A stretch of 64,000 nucleotides of DNA, from the NCBI RefSeq assembly GCF_040954835.1, contig NC_090696.1:75267722-75331721 (forward strand), written 5' to 3'. The notes below the pieces were generated by a model. That model ran no database searches. It was not told the DNA's origin and saw nothing but the letters and a program-made list of their open reading frames with translations. Made by a program: the position numbers and the translations under genes. Below, piece after piece: positions 22,001-28,869 of this stretch. Origin of the DNA: Lepisosteus oculatus (lineage: Eukaryota > Chordata > Actinopteri > Semionotiformes > Lepisosteidae). Each line of letters begins with the position of its first letter. The stretch's first letter is position 1.

Positions 22001-23523
22001 GCTCATGCTAGGGGCAGCGGGAGAGCGTTTCATTCAGAACAGAAACACCCCGTAGTAGGGAATCAAAGATAAAGTAAATCATCTGCAATCTCAGCTTCGC
22101 TTCACATACAGGAACAGCCATCTCTTTGTAGCAGAATGAGCTGCATACACGTGATGGTGAGGAAGAACAGTCGGACACAAGATTGATTTCTTAAATGTAT
22201 TCATTCACGCAACCAATTTGCAAACAAGGCCCAGACAATGGATATCTGAAATAACCCTATGTTTTCACGAGGCTCTTTTACTCCGTTAAGTGGATCATGA
22301 GCATCCACTAAACATGTCTGGGTTGAAGTAGATCCAAAGAAAAGTTTGGGGCAGATTCTCACCTGGGACATTATGCTCAGTGACCGAACCCCATCACGGT
22401 GAAAGCATAAAGAATGATTGTTCTTTCGGATCAATCCGAGATAAAAGCCTTGTTATTTTTTGCGTTAGTGATATTTACTATTCCAATGCAATATTAAAGA
22501 TAGAATAGTCAAAATGAGAAAGACTTTCACTTTTATGGGTTTAATGGGCATTCATCAAATAAATGTATATGAAATATCCAGTATTTACAAAACATCTATT
22601 TGTTGTATCTGTGCATTAATGTTTAGAAATTTCCTGTCTATTGCGATGTGTGTAAAAAGAGAACTATCCTCAATTAGTAATAGTGAATGGATTGGTGAAC
22701 TGGGCAAAAATCAGCCTGTATTGAACCCGACATGAACGAATGGTTGTTATCCTTGCTGTTGCTGTCTGCAGGCTATTACAGTAGTTATGTCTTTTCTCCA
22801 TGTGTATTTACTGTGCATTTAACTTAATCATGAGATATTGTGAAGCACAGGAAATACTGAAAAAGACCAATATTGAAATATTGATTTCCATTATAATCTA
22901 ACACAAATCATAGATTGGAACTCGTAGTCCTTGTTGTTCTATATTACAGCATATTTTATTATCTTCTTCAGGGTACATACATCACAGAGAAATTGTTTTT
23001 CACTCTATCTTGTATAACCAAGGAACACCAACACCACAGAATAAAACTAGGGGATCTGCTTTAGTTATTGCTGTATAGGTTTCATACTGTAGATGTTCTA
23101 TTAATCATCAATGTACTGTAAATTCTCAATTCTAAAGCATATTAAAAAAACATCCTTGGATATTCAATAGGGTTAGTATGAACACTAATATGTATCTTTA
23201 GATTCCTTATTAACATTGTGCAGAAATTCAGTTTGTGCTACATTGATCAGTAATAGGATATGATATGTGTTAAAACCTTGTTCATGCTGTTAGGAGTGTT
23301 ACGAAGATCTGATAACTTTTTGTTTGCCAATCAATCATTGAGTATATTATAATTTGCATGTGTGAACGCTAATATTTAATTTATTCATTGATTAATCTGT
23401 TTGTTTTACAGCTGCTGCAGCAGAAGAGACCCAACTTCTGGCCTCGTTTTAAAAGATTCATATAAGATAAACCACAAAAGAGCTTCAGCTCAGATTAATT
23501 CTTTACAGTCAACTAGCTGTTAA
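3650..23523 (+). CDS. slc22a5: SLC22A4/SLC22A5-type (OCTN) organic cation/carnitine transporter, complete ten-exon gene
   Basis: The coding exons are 3650-4009, 7872-7975, 8448-8602, 9278-9449, 10208-10349, 13332-13432, 14942-15156, 15991-16173, 18704-18839 and 23412-23523. They join to 1680 nt, or 559 residues plus TAA, which is the family length (human OCTN2 557). The product is a twelve-helix major facilitator carrier of the plasma membrane. Known OCTNs take up carnitine with sodium, or ergothioneine and organic cations. Visible marks are the MRDYDE start, a large glycosylated first loop with sequons at N56, N65 and N97, the MFS motif GQISDRYGRK (150-159), the P-loop-like GTELLGKS (207-214), PESPRWLL (267-274) and the second MFS signature around ELFPTVVR (446-453). 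All junctions are GT/AG and in phase. OCTN1 and OCTN2 arose by duplication, and I cannot say which one this matches; the symbol is the nearest guess. The last exon is the least certain. Confidence 0.9.
5033..5160 (-). mobile_element. 3' fragment of an L2-tailed SINE
   Basis: On the minus strand it reads CCAGGTGGATGCTGCAC, a GGTGGTGGTGG run, then CCTGTAAAGCGCTTTGAGTG, a GTCC linker and AAAAGCGCTATATAAG, ending in (ATT)n. The GCGCTTT/AAAAGCGC pair can form the 3' stem-loop known from L2-clade LINEs and their SINE partners. Only the last ~130 bp is present. The break lies at the same point as in two other copies. Confidence 0.8.
6065..6190. repeat. Degraded interspersed repeat ('TTTATTTGTCATATGCACAAG' type)
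   Basis: The block TTTATTTGTCATATGCACAAG, followed by a GCAATGAAGTGCTTATTTGC-like stretch, resembles a dispersed repeat I remember from many fish genomes. It runs into a (CAG)n/(CAA)n tract. No internal promoter or coding capacity is seen, and the assignment is from memory only. Confidence 0.35.
6290..6616 (+). mobile_element. L2-tailed SINE, longest copy in the window
   Basis: This copy includes a body missing from the other four: a CATTAAAAATCCCAGGGTGC block, a pyrimidine-rich middle and GGCGCACTATGGCTGCCGTC. It then joins the shared 3' part CCAGGTGGATGCTGCAC...AAAGCGCTTTGAGTG...AAAAGCGCTATATAAG and (ATT)n. The structure fits a non-autonomous element using the machinery of an L2-type LINE through a shared 3' tail. 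The 5' boundary is approximate and I see no clear tRNA head. Confidence 0.75.
7872..7975 (+). CDS. slc22a5: SLC22 exon 2 (residues 121-155): helix 2
   Basis: It encodes [19 protein letters not shown] and onward to SGQISDR. It is 104 nt, the length I remember for human exon 2. The acceptor is CGCCAG|TGGAAT and the donor CAG|GTGCGT, splitting the Arg codon. It carries most of transmembrane helix 2 and the first half of the conserved G-x3-DRxGRK loop between helices 2 and 3. Confidence 0.95.
8448..8602 (+). CDS. slc22a5: SLC22 exon 3 (residues 155-207): helices 3-4
   Basis: It is 155 nt, as in human. It completes DRYGRK, then gives two hydrophobic spans (about 160-178 and 183-205) ending [13 protein letters not shown], which is almost identical to mammalian OCTNs. 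The acceptor is TTTTTCAG|GTATGG and the donor TTAG|GTATAT. Intron 2 (7976-8447) is only 472 bp and shows nothing of note. Confidence 0.95.
8603..9277. other. SLC22 intron 3 with a GC-rich open patch
   Basis: Donor is GTATAT and acceptor GCCTCAG. The segment 9075-9228 is GC-richer than the rest and open in several frames. It has an upstream CTGCTGCAG and a downstream GAAG|GTGAGA, so it could look like a cassette exon. Its translations match nothing I know. Confidence 0.6.
9278..9449 (+). CDS. slc22a5: SLC22 exon 4 (residues 207-264): nucleotide-binding-like motif, helices 5-6
   Basis: It is 172 nt, as in human. It begins [10 protein letters not shown], the P-loop-like GxxxxGKS noted in OCTN proteins. 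It continues through two hydrophobic spans (about 218-240 and 245-262) to PLWW. The donor splits the second Trp codon (TG|GTGAGT). Codon use is GC-rich compared with the introns. Confidence 0.95.
9450..10207. other. SLC22 intron 4, no element recognised
   Basis: Donor GTGAGT, acceptor GGCCCACAG. It contains homopolymer T and A runs (10021-10030, 10124-10136). No repeat family or RNA gene is recognised. Confidence 0.8.
10208..10349 (+). CDS. slc22a5: SLC22 exon 5 (residues 264-311): start of large cytoplasmic loop
   Basis: It begins [20 protein letters not shown], the sugar/organic cation transporter signature after helix 6. It continues through IIRSAAKKN into the variable intracellular loop and ends DSIRLM. 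The acceptor is CCCACAG|GCTC and the donor ATG|GTAATT. At 142 nt it is 15 nt longer than the 127 nt I remember for human, adding five residues to the variable loop without changing phase. Confidence 0.9.
10796..11080 (-). pseudogene. Tc1/mariner-like transposase relic, C-terminal end plus terminal repeat
   Basis: On the minus strand, codons around 10980-11060 read [19 protein letters not shown]. This matches the DLNPIE.LW block in the DDE domain of Tc1/mariner transposases. The frame then runs to a stop at about 10934. Further along the minus strand the sequence ends in TTTCTTTTGATGCTCAG, a plausible terminal inverted repeat (10796-10812 on +). The N-terminal DNA-binding domain and earlier catalytic residues are absent, so it cannot be active. 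Confidence 0.7.
11621..11949. mobile_element. Solo LTR of an LTR retrotransposon, 329 bp
   Basis: The element begins TGTCACG and ends CGTGACA, the TG...CA form of LTR ends with a 7-bp inverted terminus. It is bounded by identical 5-bp direct repeats CTTCT (11616-11620 and 11950-11954), the target duplication size of many Ty3/Gypsy-like elements. There is no internal coding region, primer-binding site or second LTR, so the full element was probably lost by LTR-LTR recombination. Intact ends and duplication point to a fairly young insertion. A TATATA stretch near 11853 may be its promoter. Confidence 0.8.
11955..12260. other. CpG-rich block of unknown origin
   Basis: It directly follows the solo LTR and its target duplication. 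CpG density is far above the surrounding intron, with no exon-like frame. It may be an older element into which the LTR inserted, or a regulatory CpG patch. I do not recognise the sequence. Confidence 0.4.
12740..12808. repeat. Low-complexity (ATT)n / (TGT)n tract
   Basis: ATT and ATC triplets followed by (TTG)n and further ATT triplets, possibly the eroded tail of a retroelement. No attached body is recognised. Confidence 0.8.
13332..13432 (+). CDS. slc22a5: SLC22 exon 6 (residues 312-345): end of cytoplasmic loop, start of helix 7
   Basis: It is 101 nt, as in human. It encodes [20 protein letters not shown], then [15 protein letters not shown]; the DLVKT...MRNITI part aligns with DLLRTWNIRMVTI of human OCTN2. 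The acceptor is TTTCTAG|CGACAG and the donor TG|GTAAGT. Too short to stand out as an ORF, it was identified by splice sites, phase and family alignment. Confidence 0.9.
13868..13975. repeat. Degraded interspersed repeat ('AACACTTTACTTGAA' type)
   Basis: The block TAACACTTTACTTGAATG, followed by repeated CATAAAC/GACATTAC-like steps, resembles a fish dispersed repeat with an AACACTTTACTTGAAGG end. It is short and eroded; the family is assigned from memory. Confidence 0.4.
14165..14235. repeat. Possible retroelement tail ('ACTTTCTTGATCCCGTGAGG' type)
   Basis: The stretch AGATACTTTCTTGATCCCGT resembles the ACTTTATTGATCCC block at the ends of many fish retroelement copies. Only that block is recognisable. 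Confidence 0.35.
14942..15156 (+). CDS. slc22a5: SLC22 exon 7 (residues 345-417): helices 7-9
   Basis: It is 215 nt, as in human. It encodes [20 protein letters not shown], then an acidic-residue-containing helix ([14 protein letters not shown]), a basic turn VAPRRT and a further helix to LVPS. The acceptor is TTTTCAG|GTTTGT and the donor CCA|GTAAGG, splitting an Asn codon. The N..GD....NCF..A..E pattern is typical of OCTNs. Confidence 0.95.
15157..15990. other. SLC22 intron 7
   Basis: Donor GTAAGG, acceptor TTTTTCCCCAG. No recognisable element or RNA gene; open frames here are read-through from exon 7 or chance. Confidence 0.8.
15991..16173 (+). CDS. slc22a5: SLC22 exon 8 (residues 417-478): helices 10-11 and second MFS signature
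   Basis: It is 183 nt, as in human. It encodes [20 protein letters not shown], then [20 protein letters not shown] and a helix to FFAYMG. Glu446 corresponds to the disease-linked Glu452 of human OCTN2. By alignment from memory, Tyr447 of OCTN2 is kept (Tyr441) but Tyr449 is Ser443 here. The acceptor is TTTTTCCCCAG and the donor G|GTAAGT. Confidence 0.95.
16221..16320. repeat. GC-rich inverted repeat just inside intron 8
   Basis: Arms CCGCCGCCGAGGAATT (16221-16236) and AATTCCTCGGCCGGCGG (16304-16320) are reverse complements except for one extra base, with a 67-nt spacer. In the pre-mRNA this gives a stable stem about 50 nt beyond the exon 8 donor. It has no flanking duplication that I can see. 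Confidence 0.75.
16687..16752 (+). mobile_element. tRNA-like head of a SINE
   Basis: GTGGCTCAGCGTTTAGC (A-box-like) is followed 44 nt later by GGGTGCAATTCC (B-box-like), the arrangement of a pol III promoter. It matches the common fish repeat whose head reads like 'cagtggctcagcggttagc'. The downstream body is lost or diverged here. Confidence 0.6.
17165..17232. repeat. Interspersed repeat relic ('GAGAACAAGTTCTC..TTACAATGAC' type)
   Basis: The block GAGAACAAGTTCTCTTTTAC, then AATGACAACCTAG, is similar to 57221-57300 in the same orientation. It also resembles a dispersed repeat known in salmonids and other fishes (AAGAACAAATTCTTATTTTC type). Ancient and eroded. Confidence 0.45.
18704..18839 (+). 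CDS. slc22a5: SLC22 exon 9 (residues 478-523): helix 12 and start of C-terminal tail
   Basis: It is 136 nt, as in human. It encodes [20 protein letters not shown], then [20 protein letters not shown] and QKIV. LPET.GT.LP is the conserved end of helix 12. The acceptor is TTTTTTAG|GAGC. The donor TG|GTCTGT is weak. If it is not used, the frame continues only WSVS before TAA at 18850-18852, giving a 526-residue product. Confidence 0.9.
20128..20740. other. CpG-enriched block with long open frames on both strands, origin unknown
   Basis: Minus-strand frames of 162 codons (20128-20616) and 139 codons (19878-20297) and a plus-strand frame of 90 codons (20449-20721) overlap here. CpG and GC content are well above the flanking intron. 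No domain is recognisable. Possibilities are an unrecognised retrocopy or transposon fragment, or an internal regulatory CpG patch. Confidence 0.4.
21132..21346. repeat. 46-bp minisatellite, about 4.6 copies
   Basis: Units start at 21132, 21179, 21208, 21254 and 21300 with lengths 47, 29, 46, 46 and 47. Each full unit contains TGTGATGGACTGGTGTCCTG and TCCGGGGT-like text; the 29-bp unit lacks an internal 17-18 bp. The unit resembles the 'ctgcgatggactggcgtccc' segment of a common fish SINE whose head and tail occur elsewhere in this window (16687 and 33541). Confidence 0.9.
23412..23523 (+). CDS. slc22a5: SLC22 exon 10 (residues 523-559): C-terminal tail and stop
   Basis: After acceptor TTTTACAG the frame reads [20 protein letters not shown] and ends QSTSC before TAA (23521-23523). 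This gives the family length. The tail is hydrophilic and basic, as in OCTNs, but OCTN tails diverge fast, so homology support is weak. Tandem AGs at 23420 and 23423 follow the first acceptor. The mammalian C-terminal TAF PDZ-binding motif is not present. A different last exon in the 4.6-kb intron remains possible. Confidence 0.6.
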
Positions 23524-24810
23524 ACTATTTAAACCATTCAAATACTAGTTGTCTAAGAATCACATCCTTTCTTACCTGAATAACTCCATTTACTTGAAAT
23601 CCATTGATATTCTTTTCTTCTTGCAATTAGCCTGATCTACTATAGCTAAAGATCGGTGATGGACACATTTGTGTTTTAATTCATTACATGATGGTAAATT
23701 CTTGGTATGGGGTTTCTAACGGTCTGGAGCAAAGGATGCATCTTTTAGCCTGAAGGCAGGCAGTAAGAATTCAGGCCACAACACTAGCAGATTGTGATCT
23801 GAGGCTCCCAGGAGGCAGCACACAAGCTGGCTGAACAGGGGGAATTTGTCCCCATCACTACATTTAAAACCCCAGCACAGGCTGCATGCTTCTAGGTTAA
23901 TGTTGAAGTCAAGTGAGGCCTACGTTCTCCAGATATAAGAAGTCCCTCTGTGTATATTTCTGGATTTTAACATGAAAAACTAAGGAGTGTTTTGGTGTGT
24001 ATTGTGTAAATGCCATCTGATTTTCCTGTGGAGCTTAGACACACATGTTCCCTGGTTCCCACATGTTCAGTGTTGGCATGATTTTTTGTGAAGGCTGTCA
24101 ATATTCACATCAGTCAAAAAGTGAGTGAATAATGCTGATAACTTATTTCATTACATCAACAGCATCTGTACAATAAGTCATATGCGACTTTTTTGCATTT
24201 AAACTGGCATTTTATAGTTTGTGCTTTCAAAACAAAGTACAAAAGTGTGACTAATAGCTGAACCGTGTTGCATTATAAATATAGATCTCTTACTCAGGCT
24301 CTGTCAAAATTTCAAAATGTTTCAGTGTAAGAATTTGGGAAAAAATAACATTTCTCGAATGAGGACCAGATCACAGTGAGAAAGTATACAATATTAAAGA
24401 ACTGGAGAGCAGGAGGATGAGAATCTATTTTTATTGAATGTACAGTATTTCAGCTATAAATGTTTGGTTGACACAAGCCTTTTCCTGTCTCATTTGTGAT
24501 AGCCTGATGTCTGTTTAATGGGTTCCTGCCAACATATATATACTGTATACTGTACAGTAAAACCACTGTCGTAACCTGCATGTGTTCAGAGCTCCTTAGC
24601 GTTGTGGCTAGTGTGCCATCACACTTTCCCCTTCACAAAACCTCCGCATCTGTTCCTGATTTATCATTTCTTCCTTACTTTGTTTTTTACTTTGTACTTT
24701 ACGGTTTTTACTTTTTAACTTTACTTTGTGGGCTTTTTACATATTGTAACACACTTTTAGATTATTTCTTAGGACTTATCTTGAATAAAGTTTACTTCAG
24801 AGTTGTATTT
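23524..24810 (+). other. Probable 3' UTR of the SLC22 gene
   Basis: AT-rich noncoding sequence follows the stop. An AATAAA lies at 24784-24789, with a GT/T-rich stretch after it, and an ATTAAA variant near 24394. A 3' UTR of about 1.3 kb is inferred; no transcript evidence is available here. Confidence 0.5.
24784..24789 (+). terminator. Candidate polyadenylation signal AATAAA
   Basis: The first canonical AATAAA I find downstream of the exon 10 stop, in TTGAATAAAGTTTAC, followed within 30 nt by a GT-rich stretch. Confidence 0.5.
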
Positions 24811-24875
24811 AACCACAAATTTAACTCTTTGAAGTGACAATTATCTCTAAATATTTTATTATTAATAATAATATT

Positions 24876-25140
24876 TCTTTATTAGTCCTATACAGTTTCT
24901 TGCATTAGGTTTACCCCGGCTTACCCCAGCTTTTCTCCATGGAGACACAGACACACAGACAGGGAGAGAAGCCTGGGGTCAGAGCGCAGGGTCTGCCATT
25001 GTACAGCACCCCTGGAGCAGTTGGGGTTCAGGGCCTTGCTCAGGGGCCCAACGGAGTAGGATTCCTCTGCCGGTCACAGGATTTGAACCGGCAACCTTCC
25101 AGTCACAGGCACAGATCCTGAGCCACAGAGCCACCGCTCC
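24876..25140 (-). mobile_element. tRNA-headed SINE, copy 1
   Basis: On the minus strand an A-box-like TGGCTCAGGATCTG (25112-25125 on +) is followed by a B-box GGTTCAAATCC (25079-25089 on +), making a pol III promoter. The body contains GCCCCTGAGCAAGGCCCTGA, a GCGCTCTGACCCC block and the 3' end TGTATAGGACTAATAAAG. It is closely similar to copies at 58701 and 62683, in the same orientation. Confidence 0.85.
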
Positions 25141-25235
25141 CCTTTATAGATTCTTGTAAGTAAATGTTGGAACTTTATACTTTACAAAAGATACGGATGC
25201 TGTCGATTCAGTCCAGAGAAGATGTGGAAGTACAT

Positions 25236-25380
25236 TTCTATATAACCAAGAACAGAAGGAGGTTCCTTACCCCATGGGCTGTGGAAGACAGGATCAAACT
25301 ACCTATGGTATCAAAACTGATCATTGGCTCTTTTTTTAAATCACTGAATGAGATGCTTGGATCCATTAACTACTAAGTAC
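25236..25380 (+). mobile_element. LINE (CR1/L2-like) ORF2 C-terminal relic, copy 1
   Basis: It reads AGAACAGAAGGAGGTTCCTT, a GGGCTGTGGAAGACAGGATC block and ends GATGCTTGGATCCATTAACT. It shares order and wording with 41838-42230 and 54719-54899. Translated, such segments give the R.FF.P.....W..LP...V.......F...LD pattern at the end of LINE reverse transcriptase ORFs. The frame is broken. Confidence 0.6.
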
Positions 25381-27221
25381 CAAATGTACTTTTTTTACAA
25401 AATATATTTCACTGCATCTGTAATTTCTACAGTTCTGTATAATTGATTCTATCTGAAGGTGCAGTTAAGTTTGCAAGACAAGAATGTCCACTGGTTTTTA
25501 AAATATGCGCAACAGTCAACTTTTGGAGTGCCGCGTATCTTGCGTCCTTTTAACATTTTTATTTTCAAAATAAAAAAATGTTTCGGTAACTGAGTCTTCT
25601 GTATATTTCAAGGGCAGGTTTGCAGTATAATGTGATGGATGGCAGTGAACTAAAGAGTTTACACTAAAGAGGGTGTAAATCATTGATAGGCCTTTTTTCT
25701 TAACTTTAAAATTTCCCAGAGGCTTTAGCGAAGGGACACTGACATAGTGATCAGAAGAGCAGTAGTGTTCCCCTATTATCACATACGAACGAATCAGTGG
25801 TATAGTTCAGAATTTGAACATGCACCATAATGCACAACATTATTTGCACACTTCAAATCATTGACACTAAAGTGGGCATGAACAAGCTATGGTCTAAGAG
25901 ATACTTTACCTCCTGTCTGAACAGAGGGCAATGTACCTGTAATAGTTGTGAAAGCAACAGGTTCACGTTGAACCTGTCCATTCACTCCAGTTGCGAAATA
26001 CAAAATTATTTCTAGGGTGATTATGTTGATTCAGCACAGCACATGAAAAAACTCAACTTATCTGTGGCAAACTCTACAAATGTTATCTGGGGAGACTTTT
26101 TAGAAGGACCCCATTTTGGAAAGCACTGCACTAAAGACCTGGATTTACACAGCCAGTCTCTGAACAGTGAAAGGCTTGCATGTCGTTGAAATCTTTTTTT
26201 TCCAGATTTCAGAAAGTTTTCAACTCTACTGATTGAGATACAGTAATATGTTAACGCACATTCCTTTATTAATGGTGGTAGGAGGCAAACTTTAAAGTAC
26301 AAAACTATGAAAAAAGAAAACTGGATTTTATAAAAGATTGACAAAGTTTTTTATGGGAAACTACAAATACTCAGTATTAAGAGTAATTCATTATTTGTCA
26401 TTCAGTTATGTAAAATAAGATAGGGAAACTATGCACTGAAGGCCCTAGGTCATGCAAAGAGTTTGGTAATCATTTATAGAATGCACACTGTGTACAAGGC
26501 CTATACTGTAACTCACATTTTCAACTGTGGTAGCTGCAGCAAATTGCTGGACACTTTAATCCTATAAGAAAGAGTAACATTATTGTTGAGCAGCACTTCA
26601 TTCTCCATGCTGAATAACTTGTCTGAATTCCAGATAACAACAACAGGAATACGGAAAATAAAACTGTATAATAAAAATATAATTTTATAACTTTAGATGG
26701 ATGAATTAATAAATGTCAAGAATATGTTCCTGCATGTACCCTCAACTTGGTGGGCAGTGTGAACGATCTGGTTGACTGAAATCCCTGTAACTCAGGTACA
26801 GTGTGGAGCGCTCGGATCATCCTGCGACTATTTCCCAATATTCCTGAATGGATTGCATTATTACCTGCTCGATTATCAATGCCTTTTTAATATGTTTTGC
26901 CGTTTTATTGTCTTGATACAGTTGGCAATCATTTGTTTTTTTGCGTAGCTCCCTGTGTGCAGCCTGTTATTCTGAGAACAGCCGAAGCAAAATATCCAAC
27001 CCCAGCTTTTTTCATAAAAAAACGGCCGAGGAGCAAGAACAGGCGGCTGTCGTCGGTACGGCTTTGAGCTCGGAGATCGCTGGCAAAGCCAAGGGTGTAA
27101 GTCTGTAAACGCGCCCCTAGTCCCGTCCTGTCGGTCAGGAGGTCGGGAGACCATTCAGCCGATAACACCCCCCACCCCCGTCTCATACCTTATCACTGAA
27201 CAGTAGAGTCCAGTCTGCCTT

Positions 27222-27225
<4 letters not shown>
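25381..27225. other. Intergenic region between the SLC22 and STOX genes
   Basis: AT-rich, with no recognised gene or RNA. Short open frames (for example minus 26021-26344) have no protein character. From about 26870 GC content rises towards the STOX promoter. Confidence 0.7.
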
Positions 27226-27284
<59 letters not shown>

Positions 27285-27389
27285 TATAATTTCTTACACT
27301 TATATAGCGCTTTTCTGGACACTCCACTCAAAGTGCTTTACAGGTAAAGGGGATCCCCTCCACCACCACCAATGTGCAGCATCCACCTG
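27226..27389 (-). mobile_element. 3' fragment of L2-tailed SINE with long (AAT)n tail
   Basis: Same 3' part as 5033-5160, ending at CAGGTGGATGCTGCAC. Its tail (27226-27290) is about 20 AAT units, the longest microsatellite in the window. It lies about 1.1 kb upstream of the STOX start codon. Confidence 0.85.
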
Positions 27390-27639
27390 ACGCCTTTATT
27401 AGTATCTGAGCCCAACTTTATTGTTTATGAGCAATGGCAACGAGCTGCATTTTAATTTAATTTTTAATTTAACGGGGGGGGGGGGGGTGGAGTGGGACTA
27501 TCTTAAAAAAAAATAACTGGGATCCAAAAAGTAAAAAAAAAAAAGTCTAGCGGAGCAGTCATTCCCCCCCGCAACGGTTTCGCTGGATTGCTCAAAACAT
27601 ATATTTAAAAAAACAAAACCAAACAAGGGAAATGTCGTT

Positions 27640-28526
27640 AATTAAACCCCGCAAGTGTCACCGCAGAGGACGAGGGTAGGGACAGCCGTCGTCTCCCTCT
27701 CACCTGTTGCCAGCTGTGAGCTCGCGATGTTTGCAGCTGCCTGTAGGTGGAGTTTGCTCGGGCGGCCGGGCTGCGCGTCTCGCTCGCTGGGTGAACCTGC
27801 GCCAGCGCAACAGCTCGGCGTCCGCTTGTGCGGCGGTGGACCCTTCAGCCCCGGCGGTGGACGAGGAGGCGTGGGCAGGTAATTGACCCCCCTCCTCCCA
27901 CACACCCACCCAGCACCCGCGAAAGTATGCCATTCGGCTCGGAGCACTTGCAGCTCGGCGCTGCGCATGTTGTCATCCACGCCGGAGCGCTGAACCGGGG
28001 AGGAGGTGAAGTCCGCAGTCAGACCTTCACATGGTTTGATGAAGTCATCGCCGGCTAAAATCATTTTCCCCCAGATGCCAAACGACATGCTTTTAAGCAC
28101 AAAGCGCTCGGCGAACCGATGCCCGAGAAGTAGGTCACTGCTACGCAGTTCGTGCTGCACGGCGAGAAGGTGAGCAAAGAGAAGTGCCTGCCGGTAGCCC
28201 GGGGATTTAAAGGATACTCTGTAGTTGGCCGAAGATTATCACACTTTATTGGATGATTTTGCGGGGATTGGTTAAAGATTTTGGTCAGTTTATGGTGGGG
28301 GAACAAAAACAATGAAGGGATTCGTGTGGACCAAAATGGACATGACCTAACCCACATGGCATAATGTATTGCTTTCAGTGTTTATAAAGTCGCCCTATCT
28401 GAACTCCTTCTTGGCGTCATGCGTTCGTTTTGGAAATTTAACAAAGGGCGGAATAAAACGTTGCACGAGAAGTCTCCCGCAACAGACGGGGAAGTGGATT
28501 GATTTTTAATTTCACGGAGGGCCCCC
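27640..28526 (+). promoter_or_regulatory. stox2: CpG-rich promoter and 5' UTR region of the STOX gene
   Basis: CpG density is high from about 27640 and continues through exon 1 to 28870, in contrast to the flanking DNA. Marks nearer the start codon are ATTGG (inverted CCAAT) at 28267-28271, TATAAA at 28383-28388 and a GC box GGGCGG at 28446-28451. Long frames here, including a 172-codon minus-strand frame, are best explained by high GC content. The transcription start is not known. Confidence 0.55.
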
Positions 28527-28869
28527 ATGTCCGTGAGGCGCCAGAACATGGAGAGGTTCCTGCAGATCGCTCCCCACTCCTTGGCCATCGTGCTGTCCCG
28601 GGCCGGCGCCGAGGACGCGCCCGCGGTGACGGACAGACTCCAGCACCACCACACGGGCTACGAGATCTTCGCGGACTTCAAAGCCGAGAACATGCAGCAT
28701 TTCTGGAACAAGAAAGTCACCGACGCGATCTCGGAGACTTTTTTCCTGGGCTGGATTGACGAGCACGTCCTGCTGATCCAGGGCCGAGAGGACCACCTGG
28801 AGGTGCTGAGGGAAGGCTGGATGAGGAGGTCTCTGAAACCGCCCCGGGGCTTTGAGATCAAGTACCTTG
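28527..28869 (+). CDS. stox2: Storkhead-box protein (STOX family), first coding exon, gene continues beyond window
   Basis: The exon encodes 114 residues plus the first base of a Gly codon, with donor CTTG|GTTAGT. The stretch MERFLQIAPHSLAIVLSRAG, then GYEIFADFKAENMQHFWNKK and RRSLKPPRGFEIKYLG, aligns with the N-terminus of human STOX1 (APGSLALVL..., ANARCFWN..., RRALRPPRGFRI), and the intron phase agrees. STOX proteins are winged-helix nuclear regulators; the winged helix itself is coded by later exons that are not in the window. The start could be 28527 (MSVRRQN...) or 28548 (MERF...), which matches the family better. I favour stox2 over stox1 from residue feel only; the family is secure, the paralogue is not. 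Confidence 0.8.

Larger units (their letters stand above)
18840..23411. other. SLC22 intron 9 (4.6 kb)
   Basis: It contains a CpG-enriched block with overlapping open frames (20128-20740) and a 46-bp minisatellite (21132-21346). A CCTAACCCTAACCC tract at about 19270 is only two telomere-like units. No further exon is recognised, though a short alternative last exon could be missed. Confidence 0.7.

Noticed and set aside
27642..28160. 172-codon minus-strand frame
   Set aside because: It lies in the CpG-rich STOX promoter where stops are rare; no domain, and it is antisense to a better explained region.
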